Made by a program: the position numbers and the translations under genes. A model generated the notes under the pieces. It was not told the origin of the DNA and did no database searches. It saw only the letters and a program-made list of their open reading frames with translations. Shown one piece after another: positions 6,646-14,474 of a DNA stretch of 16,440 bases; the first letter of the stretch is position 1; each line of letters starts with the position of its first letter. Origin of the DNA: an uncultured Ruminococcus sp. (GTDB taxonomy: Bacteria; Bacillota; Clostridia; Oscillospirales; Ruminococcaceae); assembly GCA_900539095.1 (NCBI GenBank), contig UQAR01000052.1:1-16440 (forward strand), given 5' to 3'.

Positions 6646-7749
6646 TTATTTTGCATAGCGAAAACTCATAGCTGAATCGAAAATATCTTCTCCCATTGAA
6701 ACATACTTTAGTGGTATCACCACATTATATTGTATATATTCGCTGTCAGAAAACTCGTATATACCCTGAACGTTCACACTTTGATCCTCACCCAGAGCCG
6801 CAATAACACAGCCACGCTTGCCGCCGCCCAGGTCAATTCCACGGTAATCAAGCCAAACATTATCGTCAGATCTGATATCAGCCGACTTTGCATACATGTC
6901 TAGCATATCATCAACTGTGGTCTTGTCAAGCCGCTGATAATAAGACAATGACAGATTTAACCCGTCATATTTTTCGTCCACTTTGCCGTCAATAAGATTT
7001 GCATAGACAATCTTCACATCTCTCGTGCCGTCAAAATCATCTGTAACTATCTCATGCTTTTCCAACTTTGCGGCAGAAAATCCACCTATCTCAGGCAACT
7101 CTAAAGCGGCAGAAAAATCTGAAAGCTCTATGGTCAAACCGTTTTCAATATCATAACGGTCTGTATCCACCGACCCTCCGTTTAACATATCATAAACATA
7201 ACTGTCTATGACCATGTAAACGCCACCCGTGGTGATATTCGCAGAAATACCATTTTCGTCAACGAAACTTTCAAGTTTCGTGAACGTGCTGTCCTCGTCA
7301 AACTGCATTATAACTGCACTGGCTTTCTGCTCGTCGCTTATTTTGTTACTAAACTCAAAGCGAATGACCCCACCTCCGAAATCAGCGTCAGTATACTTGA
7401 CAGGTATACTAAGGAGCGGCTCGTCAGAATTTATCATTGCGTTTATACCATAATAATCAGAAAGCATTGCCTCTGCACCAAAATTACCCTCCACGGTGCA
7501 TTTGGCTGTATATGGTATTTCGCTAAGATCACAAACAAGCTCAGGGTCACGAATTATTTCCACCTGCGAACTGTCATCTGTCTGCGAACTTTCCTCCACA
7601 CTGTCGGGCGTATCTGACACCGTTTCCGCAGTAGTAGTATCTTTCGTTTCTGAAACGCTGTCTACGGCTTCCTCAACAGGTCCGCAGGCACAAAGCACTG
7701 CCGACAACACTGCCGACAGCAATACGGCTGTTTTTCTGCTGTTTTTCAT
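6646..7749 (-). CDS. Lipoprotein of unknown function, 367 aa
   Basis: The N-terminus MKNSRKTAVLLSAVLSAVLCACG is a lipoprotein signal peptide: basic residues, a hydrophobic core and an LCAC lipobox with Cys22 as the lipidated residue. It is followed by a Ser/Thr/Asp/Glu-rich spacer (about 25-65) typical of tethers on the Gram-positive cell surface. The remaining 300 residues look like a soluble mixed alpha/beta domain. I do not recognise a family in it and cannot assign a function. The ATG at 7749 has a GGGAGAA site upstream. It lies 36 bases after the preceding minus-strand gene, so it is probably cotranscribed with it. Localisation is well supported; role is unknown. Confidence 0.85.
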   Translation of the reverse strand: MKNSRKTAVLLSAVLSAVLCACGPVEEAVDSVSETKDTTTAETVSDTPDSVEESSQTDDSSQVEIIRDPELVCDLSEIPYTAKCTVEGNFGAEAMLSDYYGINAMINSDEPLLSIPVKYTDADFGGGVIRFEFSNKISDEQKASAVIMQFDEDSTFTKLESFVDENGISANITTGGVYMVIDSYVYDMLNGGSVDTDRYDIENGLTIELSDFSAALELPEIGGFSAAKLEKHEIVTDDFDGTRDVKIVYANLIDGKVDEKYDGLNLSLSYYQRLDKTTVDDMLDMYAKSADIRSDDNVWLDYRGIDLGGGKRGCVIAALGEDQSVNVQGIYEFSDSEYIQYNVVIPLKYVSMGEDIFDSAMSFRYAK

Positions 7750-7785
7750 ATTAAGTTTCTCCCTATTTTTTATATTTTGTTTATC

Positions 7786-8403
7786 CTATAAGTCCTTGAA
7801 GTCCACCCTTGCCCCCGTAAGAGCACTCTCCATTACTATCCTTGCACACTCCCCAAGCGACACCGCACTTTTGCAGGTCATCATCGCTTTTTGTATGCAA
7901 AGCCCGAATACTATGTGCAGCTCTCCCTTGCCTGCGGACTTTTCCGCCATAGGCAAAATAGCCTGCCACAAAAGCTTGATATATCCCTGAACGCTCTCGC
8001 CGGTCGTGCAGTTTCTTATCCTGCCAAAGCTTTCACCGCCGGCGTTCGCCGCCGTGTATCTCAGCATCTCACCCACATCAGTGAAAGGCTCTTCATACCT
8101 CTGCAAAACTCCTGCCACAAAAGACCATACCGAGTAGTTGTTTCCCACAAGCTTTTCGTCAATGATATCTCCGTAGAAATATTTCCGTCCAAGCTTGTCA
8201 GCGAACACCGTGAAAACATCTTCCTCGCCAACGCCCTCCGTCAGAAAAAGCCTCCTTACGTCCTCCTGACAAGCAAACCCCGCCAGTGAACCGATGCAGC
8301 ATAAAAGCGACTGAGGGTGAACATACCCCTCAGGACTTCTCATTGCCCTGAGCAGCCTGTCAAATATCTCAAAAGCACTGCCCTTGTATTTTTCAAGTTC
8401 CAT
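7786..8403 (-). CDS. Conserved-looking hypothetical protein, 205 aa
   Basis: I do not recognise this protein. It appears soluble and helical, with no signal peptide or membrane helix, and has scattered cysteines (SLLCCIGS, near 35-40) without a clear metal motif. I prefer ATG at 8403-8401, which has GGTGAT just upstream, matching the 3' half of the consensus ribosome binding site. A GTG at 8412-8410 in the same frame would add three residues. It follows the DUF2085 gene by about 14 bases and precedes the lipoprotein gene by 36 bases, so it is part of the same minus-strand cluster. The tight packing argues for a real gene, but function cannot be inferred. Confidence 0.75.
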   Translation of the reverse strand: MELEKYKGSAFEIFDRLLRAMRSPEGYVHPQSLLCCIGSLAGFACQEDVRRLFLTEGVGEEDVFTVFADKLGRKYFYGDIIDEKLVGNNYSVWSFVAGVLQRYEEPFTDVGEMLRYTAANAGGESFGRIRNCTTGESVQGYIKLLWQAILPMAEKSAGKGELHIVFGLCIQKAMMTCKSAVSLGECARIVMESALTGARVDFKDL

Positions 8404-8417
8404 ATCTATCACCGTTA

Positions 8418-8795
8418 TTATCTCTTTTTGCTTTTTATCTTTCTTACTATCCCCCTGACAGCGTTCACATATATCACCGCAAGCCCAAAACCGCCAAGTA
8501 CCCCCGTAATAAGCCGCCTTGCGTTCGTTGACTTCTTTACCCCTGCATATTGCAAAAGCCAGTCCAGCAAAGTGCTCTCACAGCATATCGCCGCCACGGA
8601 GCATGATATATTTTTCACCAAAGCCGCAGGAAAGCCCAAAAGCTGTCCCAACAGAACGCCGGTGCACCTTGCACAAACAGGAAACTGCCAGCCGTGGAAA
8701 AAGAAACTTCTCTCAGGTCTTTGATGACAGCCTGCCGCCGCACCTATCTCCATAAGGTGCAGCCACAGGCTGTAAAAATTCTTTCTGCCGTTCAT
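8418..8795 (-). CDS. DUF2085 family membrane protein, 125 aa
   Basis: Small integral membrane protein matching the DUF2085 pattern: CHQRPERSFF (from C23) followed by CARCTG (C41 to G46), then hydrophobic helices (about 45-65, 68-85 and 95-115). The function of the family is not established; the conserved Cys and His residues suggest metal binding or redox chemistry at the membrane. A longer open frame extends to 8936, but the ATG at 8795 is preferred. It lies 7 bases after the zinc-ribbon gene stop, with AGGGG overlapping that stop, and it leaves the expected family length. The adjacency to another Cys-pair membrane protein is notable. Confidence 0.85.
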   Translation of the reverse strand: MNGRKNFYSLWLHLMEIGAAAGCHQRPERSFFFHGWQFPVCARCTGVLLGQLLGFPAALVKNISCSVAAICCESTLLDWLLQYAGVKKSTNARRLITGVLGGFGLAVIYVNAVRGIVRKIKSKKR

Positions 8796-8802
8796 CGTGC
8801 CC

Positions 8803-9033
8803 CTAAGCCCTGAACTTGTGGTCGCAATCAGGGCAGACCCAGTATGAACGTGTTTTTGATTTGCTCTCCATTCCGCAAAGTCCGCATATAAGCCCCGGCA
8901 GACCAAAAAGTATATACCCGCAGCAACCCTTGCCAAATCCGTATTTGCCGCTCCTGTAGTCCGTTTCGCTTATAAGCTGACAGTTGCGTCCACCGCATTT
9001 CGGGCAGCGTTTGCCCGTGTAAGATCCAGCCAT
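8803..9033 (-). CDS. Zinc-ribbon protein with a Gly/Cys-rich hydrophobic hairpin, 76 aa
   Basis: Two CxxC knuckles, CPKC (10-13) and CPDC (67-70), bracket the protein and would form a zinc ribbon. Between them is a hydrophobic, glycine-rich stretch (about 36-55) carrying GCCGY and CGLCG, long enough for a short membrane-inserted hairpin. This gives eight cysteines besides C18 at most in a very small protein. The ATG at 9033 has AAAGG upstream and follows purB by 10 bases; DUF2085 follows by 7. It is therefore well placed as a real operon member. No specific function can be given; a small membrane-associated metal-binding protein is the most direct reading. Confidence 0.8.
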   Translation of the reverse strand: MAGSYTGKRCPKCGGRNCQLISETDYRSGKYGFGKGCCGYILFGLPGLICGLCGMESKSKTRSYWVCPDCDHKFRA

Positions 9034-9043
9034 ATCTCTGCCT

Positions 9044-10480
9044 TTATACGTTTATCTCAGCCACATCATCAGAAACGCCGTTAGCCTCGATAACAGGCTT
9101 TACGCAGTTCTCGATGAACTCGTCGACCTGCTGAGGGCATCTTCCGATGAAGTTCTCAGGTTTCATTATCTTGTCCATTTCTTCCTTTGTTATCATGAAC
9201 ATAGGGTCGTTGAGGATAAGCTCGCAAAGATTGTTGTCAAGGCCCTCTTTCTTAACTCTTGCACCTGCGATCATTGAATATTCTCTTATCCTCTCATGAA
9301 GTTCCTGTCTGTTTCCGCCCTTTTCTACGGCGTCCATCATGATGTTCTCTGTTGCCATGAAAGGCAGTTCAGCCATAACTCTTCTTCTGATCATCTTGTC
9401 ATATACTACCAGACCATTCTCAGGATCAGTAACGTTTATCATTATATTAAGGATAGCGTCAACGCCAAGGAAAGCCTCCGCAACAGAAATTCTCTTGTTG
9501 GCAGAGTCGTCAAGAGTTCTCTCGAACCACTGTGTACCGGCAGTGAAAGCAGGGTTGAGAACATCACAGATAACGTATCTAGCCAGTGAAGTTATTCTCT
9601 CATCTCTCATAGGATTTCTCTTGTAAGCCATAGCAGAAGAACCTATCTGATTTTTCTCGAATGGCTCTTCTATCTCCTTGAAGGACTGCAAAATTCTGAT
9701 ATCGTTTGAGAACTTCATTGCAGACTGAGCGATGCCGGCAAGAACTGAGCATACCTGATAATCCATTTTTCTTGAATAAGTCTGACCTGAAACAGGAACA
9801 ACAGCGTCAAATCCCATTTCCTCAGCTATCATCTTTTCAAGCTCTTTTACCTTGTCAGTGTCGCCGTGGAAAAGCTCCATAAATGACGCCTGAGTACCGG
9901 TAGTGCCCTTTGAACCAAGGAGTTTGAGATTAGAAAGTCTGAAATCAAGGTCCTCAAGGTCCATAAGCAGCTCATTGCACCAAAGAGTAGCCCTCTTACC
10001 GACAGTAGTGAGCTGAGCAGGCTGCAAATGAGTGTAAGCAAGACAAGGCATAGACTTGTACTTGTCAGCAAACTTAGCCAGCTGGTCAATGACCTTTATA
10101 AGCTTTCTCTTTATTATCTTGAGAGCGTCTCTCATTATAATAACGTCAGTGTTGTCACCAACGTAGCAGGAAGTAGCACCAAGGTGAATGATACCGGCAG
10201 CCTTAGGACAAACACGGCCGTAAGTATAAACGTGTGCCATAACGTCATGACGCACCTGCTTTTCACGCTCTGCCGCCACAGCGTAATCTATATTTTCAAT
10301 ATTGGCCTCCAGCTCGTCTACCTGCTCCTGAGTAACATTAAGACCCAGTTTCATTTCAGCACGAGCAAGAGCGACCCAAAGTCTTCTCCAAGTAGTAAAT
10401 TTCTTGTCAGCAGAGAAAATAAACTGCATTTCCTTGCTGGCATATCTTGTGCAGAATGGGCTTTCATAAGAATTTGTCAT
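9044..10480 (-). CDS. purB: Adenylosuccinate lyase, 478 aa
   Basis: Fumarase/aspartase superfamily enzyme that performs two steps of purine synthesis: cleavage of SAICAR to AICAR and of adenylosuccinate to AMP, each releasing fumarate. It has the superfamily signature SSAMAYKRNP (catalytic flexible loop), HLGATSCYVGDNTD near 100, TYTHLQPAQ-like AYTHLQPAQLTTVGKR near 150, and a C-terminal domain with VEKGGNRQELHERIR. At 478 residues it is the longer form, closer in length to animal ADSL than to the roughly 430-residue Bacillus form. The ATG at 10480 is preceded by GAGG. It leads the minus-strand cluster and has a clear promoter. No other purine gene is nearby. Confidence 0.96.
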   Translation of the reverse strand: MTNSYESPFCTRYASKEMQFIFSADKKFTTWRRLWVALARAEMKLGLNVTQEQVDELEANIENIDYAVAAEREKQVRHDVMAHVYTYGRVCPKAAGIIHLGATSCYVGDNTDVIIMRDALKIIKRKLIKVIDQLAKFADKYKSMPCLAYTHLQPAQLTTVGKRATLWCNELLMDLEDLDFRLSNLKLLGSKGTTGTQASFMELFHGDTDKVKELEKMIAEEMGFDAVVPVSGQTYSRKMDYQVCSVLAGIAQSAMKFSNDIRILQSFKEIEEPFEKNQIGSSAMAYKRNPMRDERITSLARYVICDVLNPAFTAGTQWFERTLDDSANKRISVAEAFLGVDAILNIMINVTDPENGLVVYDKMIRRRVMAELPFMATENIMMDAVEKGGNRQELHERIREYSMIAGARVKKEGLDNNLCELILNDPMFMITKEEMDKIMKPENFIGRCPQQVDEFIENCVKPVIEANGVSDDVAEINV

Positions 10481-10510
10481 AGTCCTTCAACCTCTTTCGT
10501 AATAATAAAA

Positions 10511-10554
10511 AATGAATACAAATTCATTATAGCATATTTTCACCCCTTTTACAA
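10511..10554 (-). promoter_or_regulatory. purB promoter with an inverted repeat over the start site
   Basis: On the minus strand, a TTGTAA -35 (10554-10549) is followed by a 17-base spacer and a consensus TATAAT -10 (10531-10526). A 7-bp inverted repeat, AATGAAT-ACAA-ATTCATT (10511-10528), covers the end of the -10 and the expected transcription start near 10519. That is a typical repressor operator position, but the repeat is AT-rich and could be chance. Confidence 0.75.
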
Positions 10555-10658
10555 TAGGTATTTGCGAGAAAAGTTAGACCGCAAACGTCTACTCGGAGCG
10601 TGCACAGTCCCTCAAAAGTTAATTTTCTGTAAATTTTTCGCCGCAAATCCGACCGCCC

Positions 10659-10687
10659 TTGACTTTTGAAAGCGGATATGTTATGAT
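10659..10687 (+). promoter_or_regulatory. Promoter of the rplU-prp-rpmA operon
   Basis: TTGACT (10659-10664), a 17-base spacer, and TATGAT (10682-10687): each hexamer differs from consensus at one position. It lies 88 bases upstream of the rplU start, leaving room for a structured leader. The stretch 10555-10658 between this and the purB promoter shows no gene or clear site beyond two AAAAGTTA words. Confidence 0.85.
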
Positions 10688-10703
10688 ATTAAAGCCGCAT
10701 ATT

Positions 10704-10739
10704 CACGGTCATAAGTGTTTGTATGTGTAAACCACCGTG
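10704..10739 (+). ncRNA. Structured 5' leader of rplU, candidate L21 leader
   Basis: CACGGT (10704-10709) pairs with ACCGTG (10734-10739), and inside it GTTT (10717-10720) pairs with AAAC (10729-10732). The hairpin lies between the promoter and the ribosome binding site of rplU. Many Firmicutes carry an L21 leader here (an Rfam family) thought to give feedback by ribosomal protein L21. Position and structure fit, but I cannot score it against the model. Confidence 0.45.
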
Positions 10740-10774
10740 CGTAGCGAGTTTATTAAAAGGTAGGTGCATTCGTA

Positions 10775-11086
10775 ATGTACGCAGTAATTGAAACAGGCGG
10801 AAAGCAGTATCAGGTAAAACCTGGTGATGAGGTTTTCGTAGAAAAGCTGGACGTTAACGCTGAGGACGCTGTTACTTTTGATAAGGTAATGGTAGTAGGT
10901 GCTGACGATGGTATCAAGGTAGGAGCTCCATATGTTGATGGTGCAACTGTAACAGCTAAGGTCATCAAGAACGGCAAGTCCAAGAAGGTGACTGTATTCA
11001 CTTACAAGCCAAAGAAGGGCGAAAAGACCAAGATCGGTCACAGACAGCCTTACACTAAGGTTATGATCGAAGCTATCAACGCATAA
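10775..11086 (+). CDS. rplU: 50S ribosomal protein L21, 103 aa
   Basis: Primary large-subunit protein that binds 23S rRNA. The sequence starts MYAVIETGGKQYQVKPGD, the hallmark of bL21, and ends with the basic, RNA-contacting segment PKKGEKTKIGHRQPYTKVMIEAI. Full length for the family. First gene of the rplU-prp-rpmA operon; its stop overlaps the next start by one base (TAATG), indicating translational coupling. Confidence 0.98.
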   Translation: MYAVIETGGKQYQVKPGDEVFVEKLDVNAEDAVTFDKVMVVGADDGIKVGAPYVDGATVTAKVIKNGKSKKVTVFTYKPKKGEKTKIGHRQPYTKVMIEAINA

Positions 11087-11406
11087 TGATCTGTGCTGAT
11101 TTTTTCAGAAATAAGCATGACAAACTTGTGGGATTTCGTATAACGGGTCACGCAGGCTATGCAGATCACGGCGAGGACATATGCTGTGCAAGCGTATCGT
11201 CTGCTGTAATGCTGACAGCGAATACTGTTACTGAGGCTTTTAAGATAAACGCTAAGGTGGCAGTGGAAGAAAACGAAATAATACTCAAGCTTGAAAACGA
11301 TAAGGCTGAAGAGGGGGATAAGCTCCTGCTGGGACTTCTCACTCACCTGTATTTTTTGGCCGAAGAATTTTCAGGCAGGATCAAAGTCACGGTCAGAGAT
11401 AACTGA
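11086..11406 (+). CDS. prp: Ribosomal processing cysteine protease Prp, 106 aa
   Basis: Cysteine protease that removes the N-terminal extension of ribosomal protein L27 in Firmicutes. The catalytic His22 (in GHAGYA) and Cys34 (in DICCAS) are both present at the positions known for the Staphylococcus aureus enzyme. It lies between rplU and rpmA, the standard position, and overlaps the rplU stop codon by one base. The downstream L27 carries the matching cleavage sequence, so enzyme and substrate are intact and paired here. Formerly called YsxB. Confidence 0.95.
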   Translation: MICADFFRNKHDKLVGFRITGHAGYADHGEDICCASVSSAVMLTANTVTEAFKINAKVAVEENEIILKLENDKAEEGDKLLLGLLTHLYFLAEEFSGRIKVTVRDN

Positions 11407-11441
11407 TCGGACGGATTACATTTTATGGAGGTGTAATTTAG

Positions 11442-11723
11442 ATGATAAAGATTTCAATGCAGTTTTTCGCTCATAAAAAGGGAATGGGTTCTACAAAGAA
11501 CGGACGTGACTCTGAGTCAAAAAGACTTGGCGTAAAGAGAGCTGACGGTCAGTTCGTACTGGCTGGCAATATCCTCGTTCGTCAGAGAGGAACACACATT
11601 CACGCTGGCGAGAATGTTAAGAGAGGTTCTGACGATACTCTGTTCGCAACAAGCGACGGTGTTGTAAGATTTGAAAGACTCGGTAGAGACCGCAAGAAGG
11701 TTTCGGTTTATCCCAAGGCTTAA
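11442..11723 (+). CDS. rpmA: 50S ribosomal protein L27 with cleavable N-terminal extension, 93 aa
   Basis: bL27 whose mature N-terminus reaches the peptidyl transferase centre. The sequence MIKISMQFF-AHKKGMGSTKNGRDS shows the Firmicute extension ending in QFF, the Prp cut site, followed by the conserved AHKKG mature start. The core (KRLGVKRADGQFVLAGNILVR..., GSDDTLFA) is standard. GGAGGTG lies upstream of the ATG. It is followed directly by a terminator. Confidence 0.98.
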   Translation: MIKISMQFFAHKKGMGSTKNGRDSESKRLGVKRADGQFVLAGNILVRQRGTHIHAGENVKRGSDDTLFATSDGVVRFERLGRDRKKVSVYPKA

Positions 11724-11736
11724 TTTTGTAACATAT

Positions 11737-11768
11737 GACCCTGAGCCTTAGGCTTGGGGTCTTTTGTT
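11737..11768 (+). terminator. Rho-independent terminator after rpmA
   Basis: An 11-bp stem, GACCCTGAGCC (11737-11747) with GGCTTGGGGTC (11751-11761), and a TTA loop, followed by TTTTGTTG. It separates rpmA from obgE, so obgE is served by read-through or its own promoter. A weak TATACA at 11785-11790 is the only -10 candidate seen. Confidence 0.92.
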
Positions 11769-11819
11769 GATTAAAGCAAAAAAGTATACACCTAATATCA
11801 TTTATAAGGAGGTTTGATC

Positions 11820-13097
11820 ATGTTTGTCGATCAGGCGAAGATCTATATAAAAGCCGGTGACGGCGGCGACGGTGCAGTATCATTCCACCGTGAGAAATAC
11901 GTTGCGGCAGGCGGTCCGGACGGCGGTGACGGCGGTAAGGGCGGAGATATTGTTTTCGTTGTTGACGACAATATCTCAAACCTTATAGATTTCAGATATA
12001 AAAGAAAATATGTCGCCGAAAAAGGACAGAACGGCAGCGGCAAAAACTGCTCAGGCAGAAACGCTCAAGACCTTGTTGTCAAAGTTCCAAGAGGCACTGT
12101 TGTAAGAGAAATAAAAAGCGGTAGGATACTTGCCGACCTTTCTACCGATGAGCCTGTTGTTATCGCTCACGGCGGCAAGGGCGGACGTGGAAACGCCCAT
12201 TTCGCAACTTCCACAAGACAGATACCAAAGTTTGCAAAACCTGGTTTCCGTGGTGACGAATATGAGGTCATGCTGGAACTCAAGCTTATTGCCGACGTGG
12301 GGCTTGTGGGCTTTCCGAATGTGGGAAAATCCACGCTCATTTCTGTTGTTTCAGCCGCAAAACCTAAAATAGCCAACTACCACTTCACTACCCTGACGCC
12401 TGTCCTTGGCGTTGTTAAGATAGAAGAGGGAAAATCCTTTGTTATGGCGGATATCCCTGGTCTTATCGAGGGTGCGAGCGAGGGCGTCGGTCTTGGTCAC
12501 GAGTTTTTAAGACACGTAGAAAGATGCCGCCTTATCGTCCACGTTATCGACGTTTCAGGCAGCGAGGGCAGAGATCCTATCGAGGATTTCAAGGCGATAA
12601 ATCATGAGCTTGAAAACTTCTCCAAGGAGCTTGCTGAGGCTCCTCAGATAGTTGCCGCAAATAAAAGCGATATGGCGACCCCTGAACAGGTGGAAAGGCT
12701 GAGAAATTATGTTGAGGATCAGGGACTTCTCTTCTATGAGATTTCTGCTGCCACAACAAAGGGTACAAAAGAGCTTATGTACGGCGTTTGGGAAAGACTT
12801 TCTGTCCTGCCGCCTGTTAAACAGTTCGAGGCTCAGCCGCTTACACAGGAAGAACTTGACGATAAGCTTATCTCAAAGAAAGACTTCCGTGTCACCGTGG
12901 AGGACGGCGTTTATTTCGTGGAGGCAGACTGGCTGCTCGATATCCTCAGAACGGCTAATATGGACGACTACTCTTCCCTCCAGTATTTCCAGAACGTGCT
13001 CAGGACCAGCGGCATAATAGATAAGCTGGAAGAAATGGGCATCGAAGAGGGCGACACTGTTTCTATATTCGACTTTGAGTTTGAATATCTCAGATAG
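11820..13097 (+). CDS. obgE: Obg family GTPase, 425 aa
   Basis: Essential GTPase involved in 50S subunit assembly and stress signalling. Three domains in order: the glycine-rich Obg fold (about 1-158, with repeated GGDGG-type turns), the G domain with G1 GFPNVGKS (164-171), a DIPGL G3 motif, NKSD G4 and SAA G5, and a C-terminal OCT domain (about 345-425). I take the ATG at 11820 as the start because AAGGAGG (11806-11812) lies 7 bases before it; an in-frame TTG six bases upstream is much less likely. mrnC follows after about 29 bases. Confidence 0.97.
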   Translation: MFVDQAKIYIKAGDGGDGAVSFHREKYVAAGGPDGGDGGKGGDIVFVVDDNISNLIDFRYKRKYVAEKGQNGSGKNCSGRNAQDLVVKVPRGTVVREIKSGRILADLSTDEPVVIAHGGKGGRGNAHFATSTRQIPKFAKPGFRGDEYEVMLELKLIADVGLVGFPNVGKSTLISVVSAAKPKIANYHFTTLTPVLGVVKIEEGKSFVMADIPGLIEGASEGVGLGHEFLRHVERCRLIVHVIDVSGSEGRDPIEDFKAINHELENFSKELAEAPQIVAANKSDMATPEQVERLRNYVEDQGLLFYEISAATTKGTKELMYGVWERLSVLPPVKQFEAQPLTQEELDDKLISKKDFRVTVEDGVYFVEADWLLDILRTANMDDYSSLQYFQNVLRTSGIIDKLEEMGIEEGDTVSIFDFEFEYLR

Positions 13098-13126
13098 GAG
13101 GGAGCGTCACGGGAAAGCTTTCTGAT

Positions 13127-13516
13127 ATGGACGCTATGCAGTATTCCCCGCTGGCACTGGCTTTTATCGGGGACGGCGTTTACGAGATAAGAGTAAGAGA
13201 AAAGCTTATTCTTGAGGCAAATATGCCTGCGGACAAGCTGCACAAACTCACGGTTGAAAGGGTCTGTGCGGAATATCAGGCAAAGGCTGTCCACAAATGG
13301 ATAGAGGACAGTATGCTTGACGAGCAGGAAATGGATATATTCAAAAGGGGCAGGAATGCAAAGGGCATAAATGCTCCGAAACATTCCACTGTTGGGGAAT
13401 ACCGTGCCGCAACAGGTCTGGAGTGTCTTTTCGGTTTTTTATATCTCACAGGACGTGAGGAACGTATAGGTGAACTGTTCGAGGCAGCATGGTCGGTGGG
13501 CAGCACCAATGAATAA
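13127..13516 (+). CDS. mrnC: Mini-ribonuclease III, 129 aa
   Basis: Dimeric RNase III-like enzyme lacking a dsRNA-binding domain; in Bacillus subtilis it matures 23S rRNA ends. The catalytic acidic residues are present: D16 in LALAFIGDG and E99 in TGLECLFGFLYL, with the family motif KRGRNAK (73-79). Normal length. The ATG at 13127 has a GGGAAAG site nearby. A stronger GGAGGG at 13098-13103 lies farther upstream, and the frame is open back to the obgE stop without an ATG, GTG or TTG, so the exact start is slightly uncertain. Fits an rRNA-processing role beside obgE. Confidence 0.93.
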   Translation: MDAMQYSPLALAFIGDGVYEIRVREKLILEANMPADKLHKLTVERVCAEYQAKAVHKWIEDSMLDEQEMDIFKRGRNAKGINAPKHSTVGEYRAATGLECLFGFLYLTGREERIGELFEAAWSVGSTNE

Positions 13517-13539
13517 TATTACATCAAGGAGTGAATTAA

Positions 13540-14283
13540 ATGTCAGGTCATTCAAAATGGGAAAACATTAAAAGAAAAAAGGGTGCAACAGACGCTGCAA
13601 GAGCTAAGATATTTACTAAGATAGGCAGAGAGATCGCTGTTGTAGTTAAACAGGGCGGTGCTGATCCGGCAGGCAACGCTAAGCTGAGAGATCTTATCGC
13701 AAAGGCTAAGTCAAACAACGTGCCTAACGATAATATCGATAGAATAATCAAAAAGGCAGCTGGCGACGGCGACAAGAATAGCTATGAGTCAATGGTATAT
13801 GAGGGCTACGGTCCAAGCGGCGTTGCTGTTATCGTTGAGTGCCTGACAGATAACAAGAACAGAACAGCAGGCGATATCCGTCACTTCTTCGACAAGTTCG
13901 GCGGAAACATGGGTACATCAGGCTGCGTATCATTCATGTTCTCTGACGTTGGAACTGTTGTTATAGAAAATAATGGTGCAGACGAGGACAAGATAATGGA
14001 GGACTGCTTTGAGGCAGGTGCTGACGATTTCAACGTTGAGGACGATGTTATCGAGATCTCATGCGACCCTAATCAGGTATCTTCTGTAAGAGAGGCACTT
14101 GAGGGCATGGGTTACAAGGTTCTTTCTGCTGAGGCTGAAAAAGTTCCTTCAAACTACACAACTATCGAGGACGAGGACGCTATCAAGAAAATGGGACTTC
14201 TTCTTGAGCACCTTGAGGATGATGATGACGTTCAGAACGTTTACCACAACTGGGATAATATGCCGGTTGAAGAGGAAGAATAA
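13540..14283 (+). CDS. yebC: YebC/TACO1 family protein, 247 aa
   Basis: The N-terminus MSGHSKWENIKRKKGATDAARAKIFTKIGREI is the YebC signature, and the three-domain length of about 247 residues is typical. Family members were first described as transcriptional regulators; more recent work on bacterial and mitochondrial members links them to translation through difficult sequences such as polyproline. Placement after obgE and mrnC suits a translation role. An AAGGAG site precedes the ATG. It ends 42 bases before a strong terminator, so it closes the cluster. Confidence 0.95.
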   Translation: MSGHSKWENIKRKKGATDAARAKIFTKIGREIAVVVKQGGADPAGNAKLRDLIAKAKSNNVPNDNIDRIIKKAAGDGDKNSYESMVYEGYGPSGVAVIVECLTDNKNRTAGDIRHFFDKFGGNMGTSGCVSFMFSDVGTVVIENNGADEDKIMEDCFEAGADDFNVEDDVIEISCDPNQVSSVREALEGMGYKVLSAEAEKVPSNYTTIEDEDAIKKMGLLLEHLEDDDDVQNVYHNWDNMPVEEEE

Positions 14284-14324
14284 TCTCTGAGAGGTATATT
14301 TTACCGACAACTACATATAATAAT

Positions 14325-14359
14325 AGCCGATCTGTTATTGGACAGGTCGGCTTTATTTT
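14325..14359 (+). terminator. Rho-independent terminator after yebC
   Basis: AGCCGATCTGT (14325-14335) pairs with ACAGGTCGGCT (14342-14352) over 11 bp with one G-U pair. The loop is six bases, followed by TTATTTT. It ends the obgE-mrnC-yebC transcript. Confidence 0.92.
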
Positions 14360-14430
14360 GTCTACAAAAAAACGTGTAAAAATGACTGAATTAATCGAGA
14401 GGAACATATTTGTAATTGTGAGTTGTGCTA

Positions 14431-14459
14431 TTGACATAAAAGGGGTTATAGTATATAAT
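14431..14459 (+). promoter_or_regulatory. Consensus sigma-70 type promoter of the WG-repeat lipoprotein
   Basis: TTGACA (14431-14436), a 17-base spacer and TATAAT (14454-14459): both hexamers and the spacing match the consensus exactly. The start codon is 90 bases downstream of the -10, leaving a 5' UTR of about 80 bases. Confidence 0.93.
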
Positions 14460-14474
14460 AATCGTATGTGTAGA

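Noticed and set aside
8796..8936. Upstream extension of the DUF2085 frame to 8936
   Set aside because: It would overlap the zinc-ribbon gene almost entirely; the ATG at 8795 has a ribosome binding site and gives the family length.
11814..11819. TTG start for obgE
   Set aside because: The ATG at 11820 has ideal spacing to AAGGAGG and gives the usual Obg N-terminus.
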